The notes beneath the pieces were generated by a model. The model saw only the letters and a list, made by a program, of their open reading frames with translations, was not told the DNA's origin and searched no databases. This document shows, in pieces, positions 19,084 to 28,347 of a stretch of DNA of 64,000 nt. Each line of letters begins with the position of its first letter. Positions within the stretch are counted from its first letter, which is position 1. Location: positions 310,001 to 374,000 of the forward strand of contig NZ_WRPP01000004.1 of assembly GCF_009760405.1 (NCBI RefSeq). The letters run 5' to 3'. Source of the DNA: Nocardia terrae. GTDB taxonomy: Bacteria; Actinomycetota; Actinomycetes; Mycobacteriales; Mycobacteriaceae. The translations under genes were made by a program, and so were the position numbers.

Positions 19084-20591
19084 CACTTGTTCTCCGCTAC
19101 GCTGCACGTAGCGACCGTGGTCTCGTCCGAGCCAATAACGAGGACTCCGTTTACGCAGGTGCGCGACTGCTCGCGCTCGCGGACGGCATGGGCGGCCACG
19201 CCGCCGGTGAGGTCGCCTCGCAACTGATGATCGCCGCCCTGGCGCATCTGGACGACGACGAGCCCGGCGACGATCTGCTCGGCAAGCTCAATCGTGCTGT
19301 GCACGAAGGCAATGCCGCCATCGCCGACCAGGTCGAGGAGGAGCCGGAACTCGACGGCATGGGCACCACGCTCACCGCCATCCTGTTCGCCGGGCGCAAA
19401 CTCGGCCTCGCGCACATCGGCGACTCCCGCGCCTACATGCTCCGAGGCGGTGAACTGGCCCAGATCACCCGCGACGACACCTTCGTGCAGTCGCTGGTGG
19501 ACGAGGGACGGATCACCCCGGAGCAGGCCCACACTCATCCCCAGCGCTCGCTGATCATGCGGGCGCTCACCGGCAACGAGATCGACCCCACCCTGGTGGT
19601 GCGCGAGGCCCGGGCCGGAGACCGGTATCTGCTCTGCTCCGACGGCCTCTCGGACGTGGTGAGCGACGAGACCATCGCCAACACCCTGCGCGAGGGCACC
19701 ACCGACGAGTCGGCGGACCGGCTCATCGAATTGGCCCTGCGCAGCGGCGGTCCCGACAACGTGACCGTGGTGGTCGCCGACGTGATCGATCTCGATTACG
19801 GGCAGAGCCATCCGATCGTGGCGGGCGCGGCCTCCGGCGAGGACGAGGACACTCCCGCTCCCAACACCGCCGCGGGCCGGGCCGCCGCCCTGCGCCCGCC
19901 GCGCGCGACCCCGCGCCGCGCGGTCGCGCAGCCCGAACCCGAACCGCCCAAGAAGAGCCACAAACTGCGCTGGCTGGCGCTGTCGCTGGCGCTGCTGGTG
20001 GCGGTGGGCGCGGGTCTCACCGTGGGCTACAACATGATTCGCAGCAACTACTACGTCGGCGTGGACGGCGAGAAGGTGGTCGTGCTGCGCGGCCTGCCCG
20101 GTTCGGTGCTGGGCTACTCGATCCGCGATGTGGATCAGGTCGGATGTGTCACGCGCACCGGTGAATTGACGCTGGCCGGCTCGAGCTCCGGCTTTCCCTC
20201 CGGCTGTGTGCAGCTGACCCGCAGCGATCTGCGTCCCAGCGGCCGCGACTCGGTCGACAAGGGCCTGCCGCCGGGGTCGCGCGACGACGCCGTCAAGCAG
20301 ATCCGCAATCTCGTGCAGTCCGAACTGCTGCCGCCCTGTGAGAAGGCGCAGCCCACGCCGACTCCGAACCCCACTCCGCCGCCTTCGGACTCCAACCAGC
20401 CGAACGCGCCCGTCACCACGACTCCGGCCGCGCCGACCACCACCCCCGCCGCGCCCGGCGGGCTCACCGGCGGTGAGCGCACCGGCGACACCCACACGCT
20501 GGAACCGCACAAGTCCGACCAGCCGACCGCTCCTGTCACCACCACCACGGCACCGCAGACCCCGGGGCAGAACTGCAGGATGGCGGACTGA
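19080..20591 (+). CDS. pstP: PP2C-type Ser/Thr protein phosphatase PstP
   Basis: A 503-residue metal-dependent phosphatase that reverses PknA/PknB phosphorylation. The catalytic domain (1-240) has the family motifs RANNEDSVY, LADGMGGHAAGE, DGMGTTLTA, IGDSRAYM, LLCSDGLSD and GGPDNVTVVV, which supply the metal-binding aspartates. A basic juxtamembrane segment, one transmembrane helix (about 299-320) and an extracytoplasmic region rich in Pro and Thr follow. The GTG start overlaps the fhaB stop by four bases, and its own stop shares a base with the rodA ATG, so it is tightly co-translated. Confidence 0.97.
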   Translation: MTLVLRYAARSDRGLVRANNEDSVYAGARLLALADGMGGHAAGEVASQLMIAALAHLDDDEPGDDLLGKLNRAVHEGNAAIADQVEEEPELDGMGTTLTAILFAGRKLGLAHIGDSRAYMLRGGELAQITRDDTFVQSLVDEGRITPEQAHTHPQRSLIMRALTGNEIDPTLVVREARAGDRYLLCSDGLSDVVSDETIANTLREGTTDESADRLIELALRSGGPDNVTVVVADVIDLDYGQSHPIVAGAASGEDEDTPAPNTAAGRAAALRPPRATPRRAVAQPEPEPPKKSHKLRWLALSLALLVAVGAGLTVGYNMIRSNYYVGVDGEKVVVLRGLPGSVLGYSIRDVDQVGCVTRTGELTLAGSSSGFPSGCVQLTRSDLRPSGRDSVDKGLPPGSRDDAVKQIRNLVQSELLPPCEKAQPTPTPNPTPPPSDSNQPNAPVTTTPAAPTTTPAAPGGLTGGERTGDTHTLEPHKSDQPTAPVTTTTAPQTPGQNCRMAD

Positions 20592-22099
20592 TGTCCGCAC
20601 CGGCACCGCCGTCCACTGGGGCCTTCCCCAGTCCACCCGGCGGATTCGCTCCTGCGCCGCCGCCCGCCACCCGGCGCAATGTCGAGTTGCTGTTGCTCGG
20701 GCTGGCGGCCGTCATCACCACGGTGTCGCTGGTGCTGGTGGAGGCCAGTCAGGAGCAGGCGATCACCTGGGAGATCGCCAAACTCGGTGCCGCGTACCTG
20801 GCTCTGTTCGGCGTCGCGCATCTGGCGGTACGCCGATTCGCGGCCTTCGCGGATCCGCTCCTACTACCGATCGCGGCGCTGCTGAACGGGTTGGGGCTGG
20901 TGATCATTCACCGCGTCGACCTAGCGCAGGCCCAGGATGCCGCCTTCGCCTCCCTGCCCATCCCCTCCCCCGACGCCAACCAGCAGGTGCTGTGGACGGG
21001 GCTGGGGATGGTGGTCTTCATGGGGTTGTTGATCGTGCTGCGCGACTACCGCAGCCTGGCCCGCTACGCCTACACCCTCGGCCTGATCGGTCTGATCGCG
21101 CTGGCGCTGCCCGCGCTGCTGCCGGACCGGTACTCCATGGTCAACGGCGCGAAGATCTGGATTCGCCTGCCCGGCTTCAGTGTTCAGCCGGGCGAGTTCG
21201 CCAAGATCGCGCTGATCGTGTTCTTCGCCGGTGTGCTGGTGTCCAAGCGCGACTTGTTCACGGGCGCGGGCAAGCACGTGTTCGGCATGGAACTGCCACG
21301 GCTGCGCGACATGGGACCGGTGCTGCTGGTGTGGGCGGTGTCGGTGGGCGTGCTGGTGGTGGAGAAGGATCTCGGCACCTCGCTGCTGATCTTCTGCACC
21401 GTGCTGTGCATGCTCTACATCGCCACCGAGCGAGTCGGCTGGGTGGCGGTCGGCGCGATGCTGCTGGCGATCGGATTCGTGTTCGCCTACAACGCCTTCG
21501 GGCACGTGCGGGTGCGCGTGGCGACCTGGCTGCATCCCTTCGCCGACTACTCCAACACCGGCTATCAGATCTCGCAGTCGCTGTTCGGGCTGGCCACCGG
21601 CGGCCTGGCCGGGACCGGGCTGGGCAGCGGACGGCCCTCGCAGGTGCCGTTCGCCAAGACCGACTTCATCATTTCCGCCATCGGTGAGGAGCTCGGCCTG
21701 ATCGGGCTGACCGCCATCCTGATGTTGTTCTGCGTGTTCACCATTCGCGGCATCCGGACCGCGCTGGCCATCCGCGACAGCTTCGGCAAGCTGCTGGCCG
21801 CGGGCCTGGCCTTCACGATCGCCATCCAGGTGTTCGTGGTGGTCGGCGGCGTCACCAAGCTGATTCCGCTGACCGGTCTCACCACGCCGTTCATGTCCTA
21901 CGGCGGTTCCTCGCTGCTGGCCAACTACATTCTGCTGGGGCTGCTGATCAAGATTTCCGACGCCGCCCGGCGACCGGCCCCGGCGCGCAAGCGGGCCGAG
22001 CCGATCGCGGACGCGTCGACACAACTGCTGCGCAAGGTGGATTCGGAGACAGCCCGCGTGAACACGCCGCGGCCCAAGGTGGAGGGGGGTGCCGCGTGA
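20591..22099 (+). CDS. rodA: SEDS peptidoglycan glycosyltransferase RodA
   Basis: A 502-residue polytopic membrane protein of the FtsW/RodA/SpoVE family that polymerises lipid II for cell elongation. A Pro-rich cytosolic N-terminus precedes about ten to twelve transmembrane helices. Conserved sequences include NGAKIWIRLPGFSVQPGEFA, EKDLGTSLLIF, the catalytic loop around HVRVRVATWLHPF, TDFIISAIGEELG and PFMSYGGSSLLANY. The start overlaps the pstP stop (TGATG) and the stop overlaps pbpA (GTGA). It pairs with PbpA encoded next, as SEDS enzymes pair with class B PBPs. Confidence 0.97.
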   Translation: MSAPAPPSTGAFPSPPGGFAPAPPPATRRNVELLLLGLAAVITTVSLVLVEASQEQAITWEIAKLGAAYLALFGVAHLAVRRFAAFADPLLLPIAALLNGLGLVIIHRVDLAQAQDAAFASLPIPSPDANQQVLWTGLGMVVFMGLLIVLRDYRSLARYAYTLGLIGLIALALPALLPDRYSMVNGAKIWIRLPGFSVQPGEFAKIALIVFFAGVLVSKRDLFTGAGKHVFGMELPRLRDMGPVLLVWAVSVGVLVVEKDLGTSLLIFCTVLCMLYIATERVGWVAVGAMLLAIGFVFAYNAFGHVRVRVATWLHPFADYSNTGYQISQSLFGLATGGLAGTGLGSGRPSQVPFAKTDFIISAIGEELGLIGLTAILMLFCVFTIRGIRTALAIRDSFGKLLAAGLAFTIAIQVFVVVGGVTKLIPLTGLTTPFMSYGGSSLLANYILLGLLIKISDAARRPAPARKRAEPIADASTQLLRKVDSETARVNTPRPKVEGGAA

Positions 22100-23571
22100 A
22101 CACACCTCTGCGCCGGGTCGCACTCGCGGTCATGGTGATGATCGTCGCGCTGCTGGCCAATGCCACCTATGTGCAGGTGTTCAAGGCCGACAGCCTGCGC
22201 AACGATCCCCGCAATGTGCGAGTCCTGCTGGACGAGTACGCGCGTCAGCGCGGCCAGATCTCCGCCTCGGGCACCGTGCTGGCCAGTTCGGTGGCCACCG
22301 ACGACCGCTACAAGTACCTGCGCACCTACCCGACCGATCCGCTGGCCTACGCGCCCGCCACCGGCTACTACTCGATGCAGTACGGCAGCAACGGGCTCGA
22401 GCACGCCGAGGACTCGGTGCTGAACGGTTCGGACAACAGCCTTTTCGGCCGCCGGCTCATCGACATGATCTCCGGCCGGGATCCGCGCGGCGGCAATGTG
22501 GTGACCACCCTCAACCCGGTCATGCAGAAGGTCGCCTACGACCAGCTGACCGCCAAGAACCTGACCGGCTCGGTGGTGGCCATCGAGCCCAGCACCGGCC
22601 GCATCCTGACCATGGTGTCCACGCCGTCCTACGACCCGAACCTGCTGGCCGGGCACGATGGCGCGGCCACCCAGAAGACCTGGGAGCAGCTGCAGCAGGA
22701 TCCGCGTCAGCCCATGCTGAATCGCGCGGTCTCGCAGACGTATCCGCCGGGCTCCACCTTCAAGGTGATCGTGACCGCGGCCGCGCTGTCCAACGGCATC
22801 GCCAAGCCCGATGACCAGTTCACCGCCGCGCCGCGCATCACGTTGCCGGACACCGCCACCACGCTGGAGAATTACAACGGCAGCCACTGCGGGCCGGGCG
22901 ATGCCCAAACCGCTTCTCTCACCGACGCTTTCAAGTACTCGTGTAACACGGCGTTCGCAGAGCTCGGTATGAAGGTGGGCGCCGCCAAACTCAAGGACGA
23001 GGCCAACGCGTTCGGCATCGGAACCCAGCATCCGAATATTCCGATCCCGTGGGCGGACAGCACCGTCGGCACCATTCCCGACAGTGCGGCCATGGCCCAG
23101 TCCAGCATCGGGCAGCGCGATGTCGCGCTCACCCCGCTGGACAACGCGGTCGTGGCGGCCACCATCGCCAATGGCGGCGTGCGGATGAAGCCGTACCTGG
23201 TGGATCAGTTGCAGGCGCCCGACCTGAGCACACTGGAGACCACCAAGCCGACCTCGGTCGGCCAGGCGGTCACCCCGCAGGTGGCCACCCAGGTCACCAA
23301 TCTGATGCTGGAATCGGAGAAGAACACGCAGGGAGGGACGCAACCCCGCTCGTACCAGATCGCGTCCAAGACCGGCACCGCCGAGCACGGCAACGATCCG
23401 CGCAACACCCCGCCGCACGCCTGGTACATCGCCTTCGCGCCGGCGCAGAACCCGAAGATCGCGATCGCGGTGATCGTGGAGAACGGTGGCGATCGGGCGC
23501 TGGCCGCCACCGGTGGTTCGGTGGCCGCGCCGATCGCGCGGGCGGTGCTGGACGCCGGGCTGGGGGGCTGA
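22096..23571 (+). CDS. pbpA: Class B penicillin-binding protein PbpA
   Basis: A 491-residue transpeptidase that cross-links peptidoglycan, the same length as the M. tuberculosis protein. One N-terminal helix (RVALAVMVMIVALLANATY) anchors it, then comes a short dimerisation domain. The penicillin-binding domain has the active serine in PPGSTFKV (SxxK), the SxN motif in YSCNTAF and KTGTAEHG. The GTG at 22096 overlaps the rodA stop. In mycobacteria PbpA is phosphorylated by PknB and localises to the septum. It is followed by pknA after 34 bp. Confidence 0.97.
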   Translation: MNTPLRRVALAVMVMIVALLANATYVQVFKADSLRNDPRNVRVLLDEYARQRGQISASGTVLASSVATDDRYKYLRTYPTDPLAYAPATGYYSMQYGSNGLEHAEDSVLNGSDNSLFGRRLIDMISGRDPRGGNVVTTLNPVMQKVAYDQLTAKNLTGSVVAIEPSTGRILTMVSTPSYDPNLLAGHDGAATQKTWEQLQQDPRQPMLNRAVSQTYPPGSTFKVIVTAAALSNGIAKPDDQFTAAPRITLPDTATTLENYNGSHCGPGDAQTASLTDAFKYSCNTAFAELGMKVGAAKLKDEANAFGIGTQHPNIPIPWADSTVGTIPDSAAMAQSSIGQRDVALTPLDNAVVAATIANGGVRMKPYLVDQLQAPDLSTLETTKPTSVGQAVTPQVATQVTNLMLESEKNTQGGTQPRSYQIASKTGTAEHGNDPRNTPPHAWYIAFAPAQNPKIAIAVIVENGGDRALAATGGSVAAPIARAVLDAGLGG

Positions 23572-23605
23572 ACGACATGAAAGTGCAAGGTAGACAGGGT
23601 CTCGG

Positions 23606-25198
23606 ATGCTGAACAACGGAGCGATGATCGCGGACCGGTACCGGCTGCAGCGGCTGATCGCCACCGGCGGCATGGGCCAGGTCTGGGAAGCACTGGACAC
23701 CCGGCTGGACCGGCGGGTCGCGGTGAAGGTGCTCAAGGCGGAATTCTCGACGGATCCGACCTTCCGGCAGCGTTTCCGTACCGAGGCGCGGACCACCGCG
23801 CAGCTCAACCATCCCGGCATCGCGAGCATCTACGACTACGGCGAGACGCAGGATCCGTCCGGGGGTGAGATCGCCTACCTGGTGATGGAATTCGTGCAGG
23901 GCGAGCCGCTCAACGCGGTGCTGTCCCGGCTCAACCGGCTCTCGGTCGCGCAGGGTCTGGACATGCTCGAGCAGACCGGTCGCGCGCTGCAGGTCGCGCA
24001 TCTCGCGGGCGTGGTGCACCGGGATGTGAAGCCCGGCAACATTCTCGTGACGCCGACCGGTCAGGTGAAGATCACCGACTTCGGTATCGCCAAGGCCGTG
24101 GACGCGTCCCCGGTCACCAAGACCGGCATGGTGATGGGCACCGCCCAGTACATCGCGCCCGAGCAGGCCACCGGCGAGGACGCCACCGCCGCCTCGGATG
24201 TGTACTCACTGGGAGTGGTCGGCTACGAGGCGCTCTCGGGCGCGCGGCCGTTCACCGGCGACGGCGCGCTGACCGTGGCCATGAAGCATGTGCGGGAGGC
24301 CCCGCCGCCACTGCCCGCCGATCTGCCGCCGAATGTGCGCGAGCTCATCGAGATCACCATGGCCAAGGATCCGGGCCAGCGCTACACCGACGGCGGCGAA
24401 TTCGCCGACGCGGTGGCCGCGGTCCGCTCGGGCCGCAGACCCACACCGCCCGGCGGGATTCCGGTCACGCCGATGACCGGGGCCACCCGGGTGCTCCCGC
24501 CCGGACCGACCATGATCATTCCGGGGGCCCGGGCCGATCAGGCCACCACGCGCTACCCGGCCGCGCCGCAACCCATGCGACCGCAACCGGATCCGGCGGC
24601 CGCCTCGACCACCGTGATGTCCGGACCCCGCACGCCCGTGGGACCGATGACCTTCGCCGGCCCCGCCGACACCGGTACCGGGCGATTCACCGCCGGTCAG
24701 AAGGCTGCCGCCGGGTTGGCGGTGGGTGCGCTCATCCTCCTCGCGGGTGTCGGAATCGTGCTCGCGAGCAGCAACTCCCACGAGTCCCCCACGCCTCCTC
24801 CCCGTACCAGTGGCGTGGTCGCGCCGCCGGTGGTCCCGCCGACGACCACCCCCGAGCCGACCACGACCACCAGAGAGCGGCCGGTGGCACCGCCGCCGAC
24901 CACCTACGAGCCGCCGCCGACGACCACCCCCGAGCCGACGACGACGCCTCCGCCGACCACCACGACACCCAAGCCCACGACCACGGTGCCGAAGACCACG
25001 ACACAGCGGCCGACCACGACCACTCGCTGGCCGTGGCAGCAGCCGGGCGACTTACCATCAGTGCCAGTACAGCCCGGTGTGAGCCTCTACCCCAACGGCG
25101 GCGTGAGCCCCGGCAGCAATCGCAGTCCCGTGTACACGCAGGACCCGTATTCGTACGACTCCTATTCCGCCACAGTCCCGCAGCAAGGATTGCCATGA
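23606..25198 (+). CDS. pknA: Ser/Thr protein kinase PknA
   Basis: A 530-residue receptor-like kinase. The kinase domain (about 12-275) has the Gly-rich loop ATGGMGQVWEA, VAVKVLK with the ATP-binding lysine, VHRDVKPGNIL, TDFGIAK and the activation segment TKTGMVMGTAQYIAPEQ. A Pro-rich juxtamembrane part leads to one transmembrane helix (about 369-391) and a Thr/Pro-rich outer tail without PASTA repeats. The ATG at 23606 is chosen because it precedes the conserved kinase start by nine residues; no strong ribosome-binding site is visible. The stop overlaps the pknB start as ATGA. It regulates cell shape and division together with PknB. Confidence 0.97.
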   Translation: MLNNGAMIADRYRLQRLIATGGMGQVWEALDTRLDRRVAVKVLKAEFSTDPTFRQRFRTEARTTAQLNHPGIASIYDYGETQDPSGGEIAYLVMEFVQGEPLNAVLSRLNRLSVAQGLDMLEQTGRALQVAHLAGVVHRDVKPGNILVTPTGQVKITDFGIAKAVDASPVTKTGMVMGTAQYIAPEQATGEDATAASDVYSLGVVGYEALSGARPFTGDGALTVAMKHVREAPPPLPADLPPNVRELIEITMAKDPGQRYTDGGEFADAVAAVRSGRRPTPPGGIPVTPMTGATRVLPPGPTMIIPGARADQATTRYPAAPQPMRPQPDPAAASTTVMSGPRTPVGPMTFAGPADTGTGRFTAGQKAAAGLAVGALILLAGVGIVLASSNSHESPTPPPRTSGVVAPPVVPPTTTPEPTTTTRERPVAPPPTTYEPPPTTTPEPTTTPPPTTTTPKPTTTVPKTTTQRPTTTTRWPWQQPGDLPSVPVQPGVSLYPNGGVSPGSNRSPVYTQDPYSYDSYSATVPQQGLP

Positions 25199-27093
25199 CG
25201 ACCCCGAAGAACCTCTCCTCTCGCTACGAGCTGGGCGAGATCATCGGGTTCGGTGGCATGTCCGAGGTCCACAAGGCCCGCGATCTCCGGCTCGGGCGCG
25301 ACGTGGCCATCAAGGTGCTGCGCGCCGATCTGGCCCGCGACCCCACGTTCTATCTGCGCTTCAAGCGCGAGGCGCAGAACGCGGCCGCGCTCAACCATCC
25401 GGCCATCGTGGCCGTGTACGACACCGGTGAGGCCGAGGTCGACGGCGGGCCGCTGCCCTACATCGTCATGGAGTACGTCGACGGCGACACCCTGCGCGAC
25501 CTGGTGCGCGGCAAGGGTCCGCTGCCGCCGCGGCGCGCCATGGAGGTCATCGCCGACGTGTGTGCGGCGCTGGACTTCTCGCACCGCAACGGCATCGTGC
25601 ACCGGGACATGAAGCCCGCCAACATCATGATCAACCGGGCGGGCGCGGTGAAGGTGATGGACTTCGGCATCGCCCGCGCCATCGCCGACAGCTCCAACCC
25701 CATGACCCAGACGGCCGCCGTCATCGGCACCGCCCAGTACCTCTCACCCGAGCAGGCCCGCGGTGAGCAGGTGGACGCGCGCTCGGACGTGTACTCGGTG
25801 GGCTGCGTGCTCTACGAGATCCTCACCGGCGAACCGCCTTTCACCGGCGACTCGCCGGTCGCCGTGGCCTACCAGCATGTTCGCGAGGATCCGCGGCTGC
25901 CCTCGACGGTGTACCAGGGTGTGCCGCGCGAGCTCGACTCGGTCGTGCTCAAGGCCATGAGCAAGAATCCGGCCAACCGGTACCAGACCGCCGCCGAGAT
26001 GCGCGCCGACCTGATCCGCGTGCTGGGCGGGCAGAAGCCCACCGCGCCCATGATCATGACCGACGAGGACCGCAGCTTCGACGACGAACTGCCGCCGCCG
26101 CGCAGCTACCGCACCGTCGAACGCCGCGACGACACCACCGAGCAGGAGCTCGTCGAGCCGAGTCCGCGCAAGCGCACCGCATTGATCGCGGTGCTGGCCG
26201 TGGCCGCGATCGCGGCGGTGGCCGGGCTGCTGTGGATGCTGGTCGGCCCCGGCTCGCATCCCGATCAGGTCGCGGTGCCCGACGTGGCCAACAAGAACTC
26301 CCAACTGGCGCAACGGGATCTGGAACAGGCCGGTTTCACGGTCGCCATCCAGCAGAAGAACGATCCCAAGGTGGCGCAGGGCAATGTCATCGCCACCCAG
26401 CCGCTGGGCGGATCGCGCGTCGACAAGGGCAGCACCGTCACCATGCAGGTGTCGTCGGGCCCGCAGCAGGTGCCGGTGCCGAAGCTGGCCGGACTCACCC
26501 AGCAACAGGCCGAGCAGCAGCTGAACTCGCAAGGGCTGCGGCTGAATCCGGATGTGAAGCGGGAGGCCTCGGCCGCCGAGGACAAGGACAAGGTCACCTC
26601 GCAGAACCCGGACGCCGGTCAGAAGATCGACTCCGACGGCCAGGTCACCATCACCCTGGGTTCCGGCCCGGACAAGGTGCGGGTGCCCGACGTGGTCGGT
26701 CAGTCCATCGATGTCGCGCAGTCGACGCTGTCGGACACCGCGGGCTTCAAGGTGACCGTCCAGGAGGTGCCGAGCAACCAGCCCAAGGGCACGGTCATCT
26801 CCACCAACCCCGCCGCGGGCACCCAGGCCGACAAGGGCTCCACCATCACCGTCCAGACCTCGAGCGGCGACCAGCTGACCATGCCCGACCTGCGCGGCAT
26901 GACCCCGGCCCAGGCCATCGCGGCATTGCAGCAGAAGGGCTGGAGCGGGCAGATGGCCCAGAACACCATGAGCACGCTGAACGCGGGCGAGGTGGGACGC
27001 ATCCTGGCCCAGCAGCCGACCGCGGGCTCCGCGCTGGGCAAGACTCAGACGGTGACCGTGACGACCGGCGTGCTGTCACTCGGCCCGCCGTGA
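25195..27093 (+). CDS. pknB: Ser/Thr protein kinase PknB with four PASTA repeats
   Basis: A 632-residue receptor kinase, close to the mycobacterial 626. The kinase domain (about 10-275) contains GFGGMSEVHKARD, VAIKVLR, VHRDMKPANIM, MDFGIARA and MTQTAAVIGTAQYLSPEQ, with the two activation-loop threonines. One transmembrane helix (about 331-353) is followed by four PASTA domains of about 67 residues each, which in this family sense muropeptides or lipid II. The ATG at 25195 overlaps the pknA stop. Open frame upstream in this phase is antecedent coding and not used. It is the last gene of the operon; a strong hairpin follows. Confidence 0.98.
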   Translation: MTTPKNLSSRYELGEIIGFGGMSEVHKARDLRLGRDVAIKVLRADLARDPTFYLRFKREAQNAAALNHPAIVAVYDTGEAEVDGGPLPYIVMEYVDGDTLRDLVRGKGPLPPRRAMEVIADVCAALDFSHRNGIVHRDMKPANIMINRAGAVKVMDFGIARAIADSSNPMTQTAAVIGTAQYLSPEQARGEQVDARSDVYSVGCVLYEILTGEPPFTGDSPVAVAYQHVREDPRLPSTVYQGVPRELDSVVLKAMSKNPANRYQTAAEMRADLIRVLGGQKPTAPMIMTDEDRSFDDELPPPRSYRTVERRDDTTEQELVEPSPRKRTALIAVLAVAAIAAVAGLLWMLVGPGSHPDQVAVPDVANKNSQLAQRDLEQAGFTVAIQQKNDPKVAQGNVIATQPLGGSRVDKGSTVTMQVSSGPQQVPVPKLAGLTQQQAEQQLNSQGLRLNPDVKREASAAEDKDKVTSQNPDAGQKIDSDGQVTITLGSGPDKVRVPDVVGQSIDVAQSTLSDTAGFKVTVQEVPSNQPKGTVISTNPAAGTQADKGSTITVQTSSGDQLTMPDLRGMTPAQAIAALQQKGWSGQMAQNTMSTLNAGEVGRILAQQPTAGSALGKTQTVTVTTGVLSLGPP

Positions 27094-27114
27094 TCGGGAT
27101 TCGTCTGTGAGCGA

Positions 27115-27146
27115 AAGAGGTCCGCGGCACCGGCCGCGGACCTCTT
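27115..27146 (+). terminator. Terminator of the fhaA-pknB operon
   Basis: AAGAGGTCCGCGG (27115-27127) pairs perfectly with CCGCGGACCTCTT (27134-27146) over a 6-base loop, followed by CTCTTTC. It lies 22 bp after the pknB stop and between convergent genes, so it may also serve the minus-strand trpG operon. Confidence 0.85.
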
Positions 27147-27147
27147 C

Positions 27148-27179
27148 TCTTTCAGCTACGAATCTTTCAGCTACGAATC
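27148..27179. repeat. 15-bp tandem duplication at the deaminase stop codon
   Basis: TCTTTCAGCTACGAA is repeated head to tail at 27148-27162 and 27163-27177. The stop codon (TAG, minus strand, 27171-27173) of the deaminase-like gene lies in the second copy, so the duplication created a spare in-frame copy just beyond it. It is a recent-looking slippage event. Confidence 0.8.
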
Positions 27180-27674
27180 CGTTGTTTCATGTGAAACCTT
27201 GTCGGTTGAAACCTGAAGGCGCAGATGCCGGTTCATCGACATGGCCTCGTCGGCCAGATCGGCCAGCTCGACGACCTCGACGCCGTGCTCGCGCAGCCTC
27301 TCCACGCCGACACAGTTCTCCACGAAGGTGGCCGGCTCCCGCCACGCGATGACCACCCGCCGAATCCCGGCCGCCAGAATGCGATCCGTGCAGGGCGCGC
27401 GGTCCTTGCTCGCGCGCTGCGAACACGGTTCCAGCGTGCTGTAGAGGGTGGCGTGCGGCAGCCGCGGATCGGCGGGATCCAGCTTGTTCAGCGCCGATTC
27501 CTCGGCGTGCACCTTGTCGTCGGTCTCGCGCGACCACCCGTGCTCGATCTCCACCCCGTCCGCGCCCACCAGGACCGCGCCCACCGCGAAGGCGGTATCG
27601 CTGTGCGGGCACAGCCGCGCCAGCCCGATGGCGTGCCGCATCCAACCCCGGTCCAGCCGCGCCTCATCCGACAT
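27171..27674 (-). CDS. RibD deaminase-like zinc enzyme
   Basis: A 167-residue protein of the cytidine/deoxycytidylate deaminase fold, most like the N-terminal domain of RibD, which deaminates a pyrimidine riboflavin precursor. The zinc motif is HAEESALN with proton shuttle Glu, then EPCSQRASKDRAPCTDRI, where both Cys complete the site. AGGAGG lies upstream of the ATG at 27674. The start overlaps the end of the reductase-like gene by 11 bp, so the two are coupled. Having separate deaminase and reductase genes instead of fused ribD is notable. The true substrate could differ from riboflavin intermediates. Its 3' end carries a parS-like site. Confidence 0.85.
   Translation of the reverse strand: MSDEARLDRGWMRHAIGLARLCPHSDTAFAVGAVLVGADGVEIEHGWSRETDDKVHAEESALNKLDPADPRLPHATLYSTLEPCSQRASKDRAPCTDRILAAGIRRVVIAWREPATFVENCVGVERLREHGVEVVELADLADEAMSMNRHLRLQVSTDKVSHETTDS
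27183..27198. other. parS-like site in the deaminase gene
   Basis: TGTTTCATGTGAAACC differs from the ParB-binding consensus TGTTTCACGTGAAACA at two positions. It lies within the last codons of the deaminase-like gene and encodes Val-Ser-His-Glu-Thr there. Confidence 0.7.
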
Positions 27675-28347
27675 CGGAATCCTCCTTGGGCAGGTAGCGC
27701 AACAGCGCGATATCGCCGACACGGCCGACATCGGCCAACTGCATGCGGTGCTGGGGACCGCCGGGGAACAGGGCCGGGCCGAGGAAGCGCGGTGCGGCCG
27801 GATCACCGACCACGACCGGCGCCACGGCCATCCAGATCTCGTCGGCCAGACCCGCGGACAGGAAGCCGGTGTGGATGGAACCGCCGCCCTCGACCATGAG
27901 GCGGGCCATGCCGCGTTGCCCCAGGTCGTCGAGCAGCGCCCCGAAATCGATTGCGGCGCCCAGTGACACGACCTTGGCCAGCCCGTCCAGCCGATCCCCG
28001 AGGCGGGCCGCCCCGGAATCGGTGGTGTAGACCAGCCGCTCGCCGCCGCAGTGCCACAGTCTCAGTTCGGGATCGAGATCGCCGCCGGCGGTGACTATCA
28101 CGCGCACCGGATAGTCCGGTTTGCCCGCGGCCACCCGGTGCAGCCGCCGGTCCATGCTGTTGACCAGCAGACGCGGATTGTCGCGGCGCAGGGTTTCCGC
28201 GCCGATCAGAATCGCGTCGGAATCGGCGCGCAGGGCGTCGACCCGATCGAAATCGGCCGCGTTGGACAGCAACAGCCGATCCGGGCTCGCGTCATCGATG
28301 TACCCGTCGATGCTGACGGCCACCGACAGCATGACGTGCGGCCTCAT
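27664..28347 (-). CDS. RibD C-terminal-like pyrimidine reductase
   Basis: A 227-residue NADPH-dependent reductase of the RibD C-terminal/DHFR-like family. It begins MRPHVMLSVAVSIDGYID, the typical first strand and helix. SDAILIGAETLRRDNPRLL and LMVEGGGSIHTGFL are family motifs for cofactor and substrate binding. The ATG at 28347 overlaps the trpG stop as ATGA, and the C-terminus overlaps the deaminase start. Together the two products could carry out consecutive steps, as in RibD, but related stand-alone proteins also serve deazapurine or natural-product pathways. Absence of other rib genes nearby leaves the substrate open. Confidence 0.85.
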   Translation of the reverse strand: MRPHVMLSVAVSIDGYIDDASPDRLLLSNAADFDRVDALRADSDAILIGAETLRRDNPRLLVNSMDRRLHRVAAGKPDYPVRVIVTAGGDLDPELRLWHCGGERLVYTTDSGAARLGDRLDGLAKVVSLGAAIDFGALLDDLGQRGMARLMVEGGGSIHTGFLSAGLADEIWMAVAPVVVGDPAAPRFLGPALFPGGPQHRMQLADVGRVGDIALLRYLPKEDSDVG

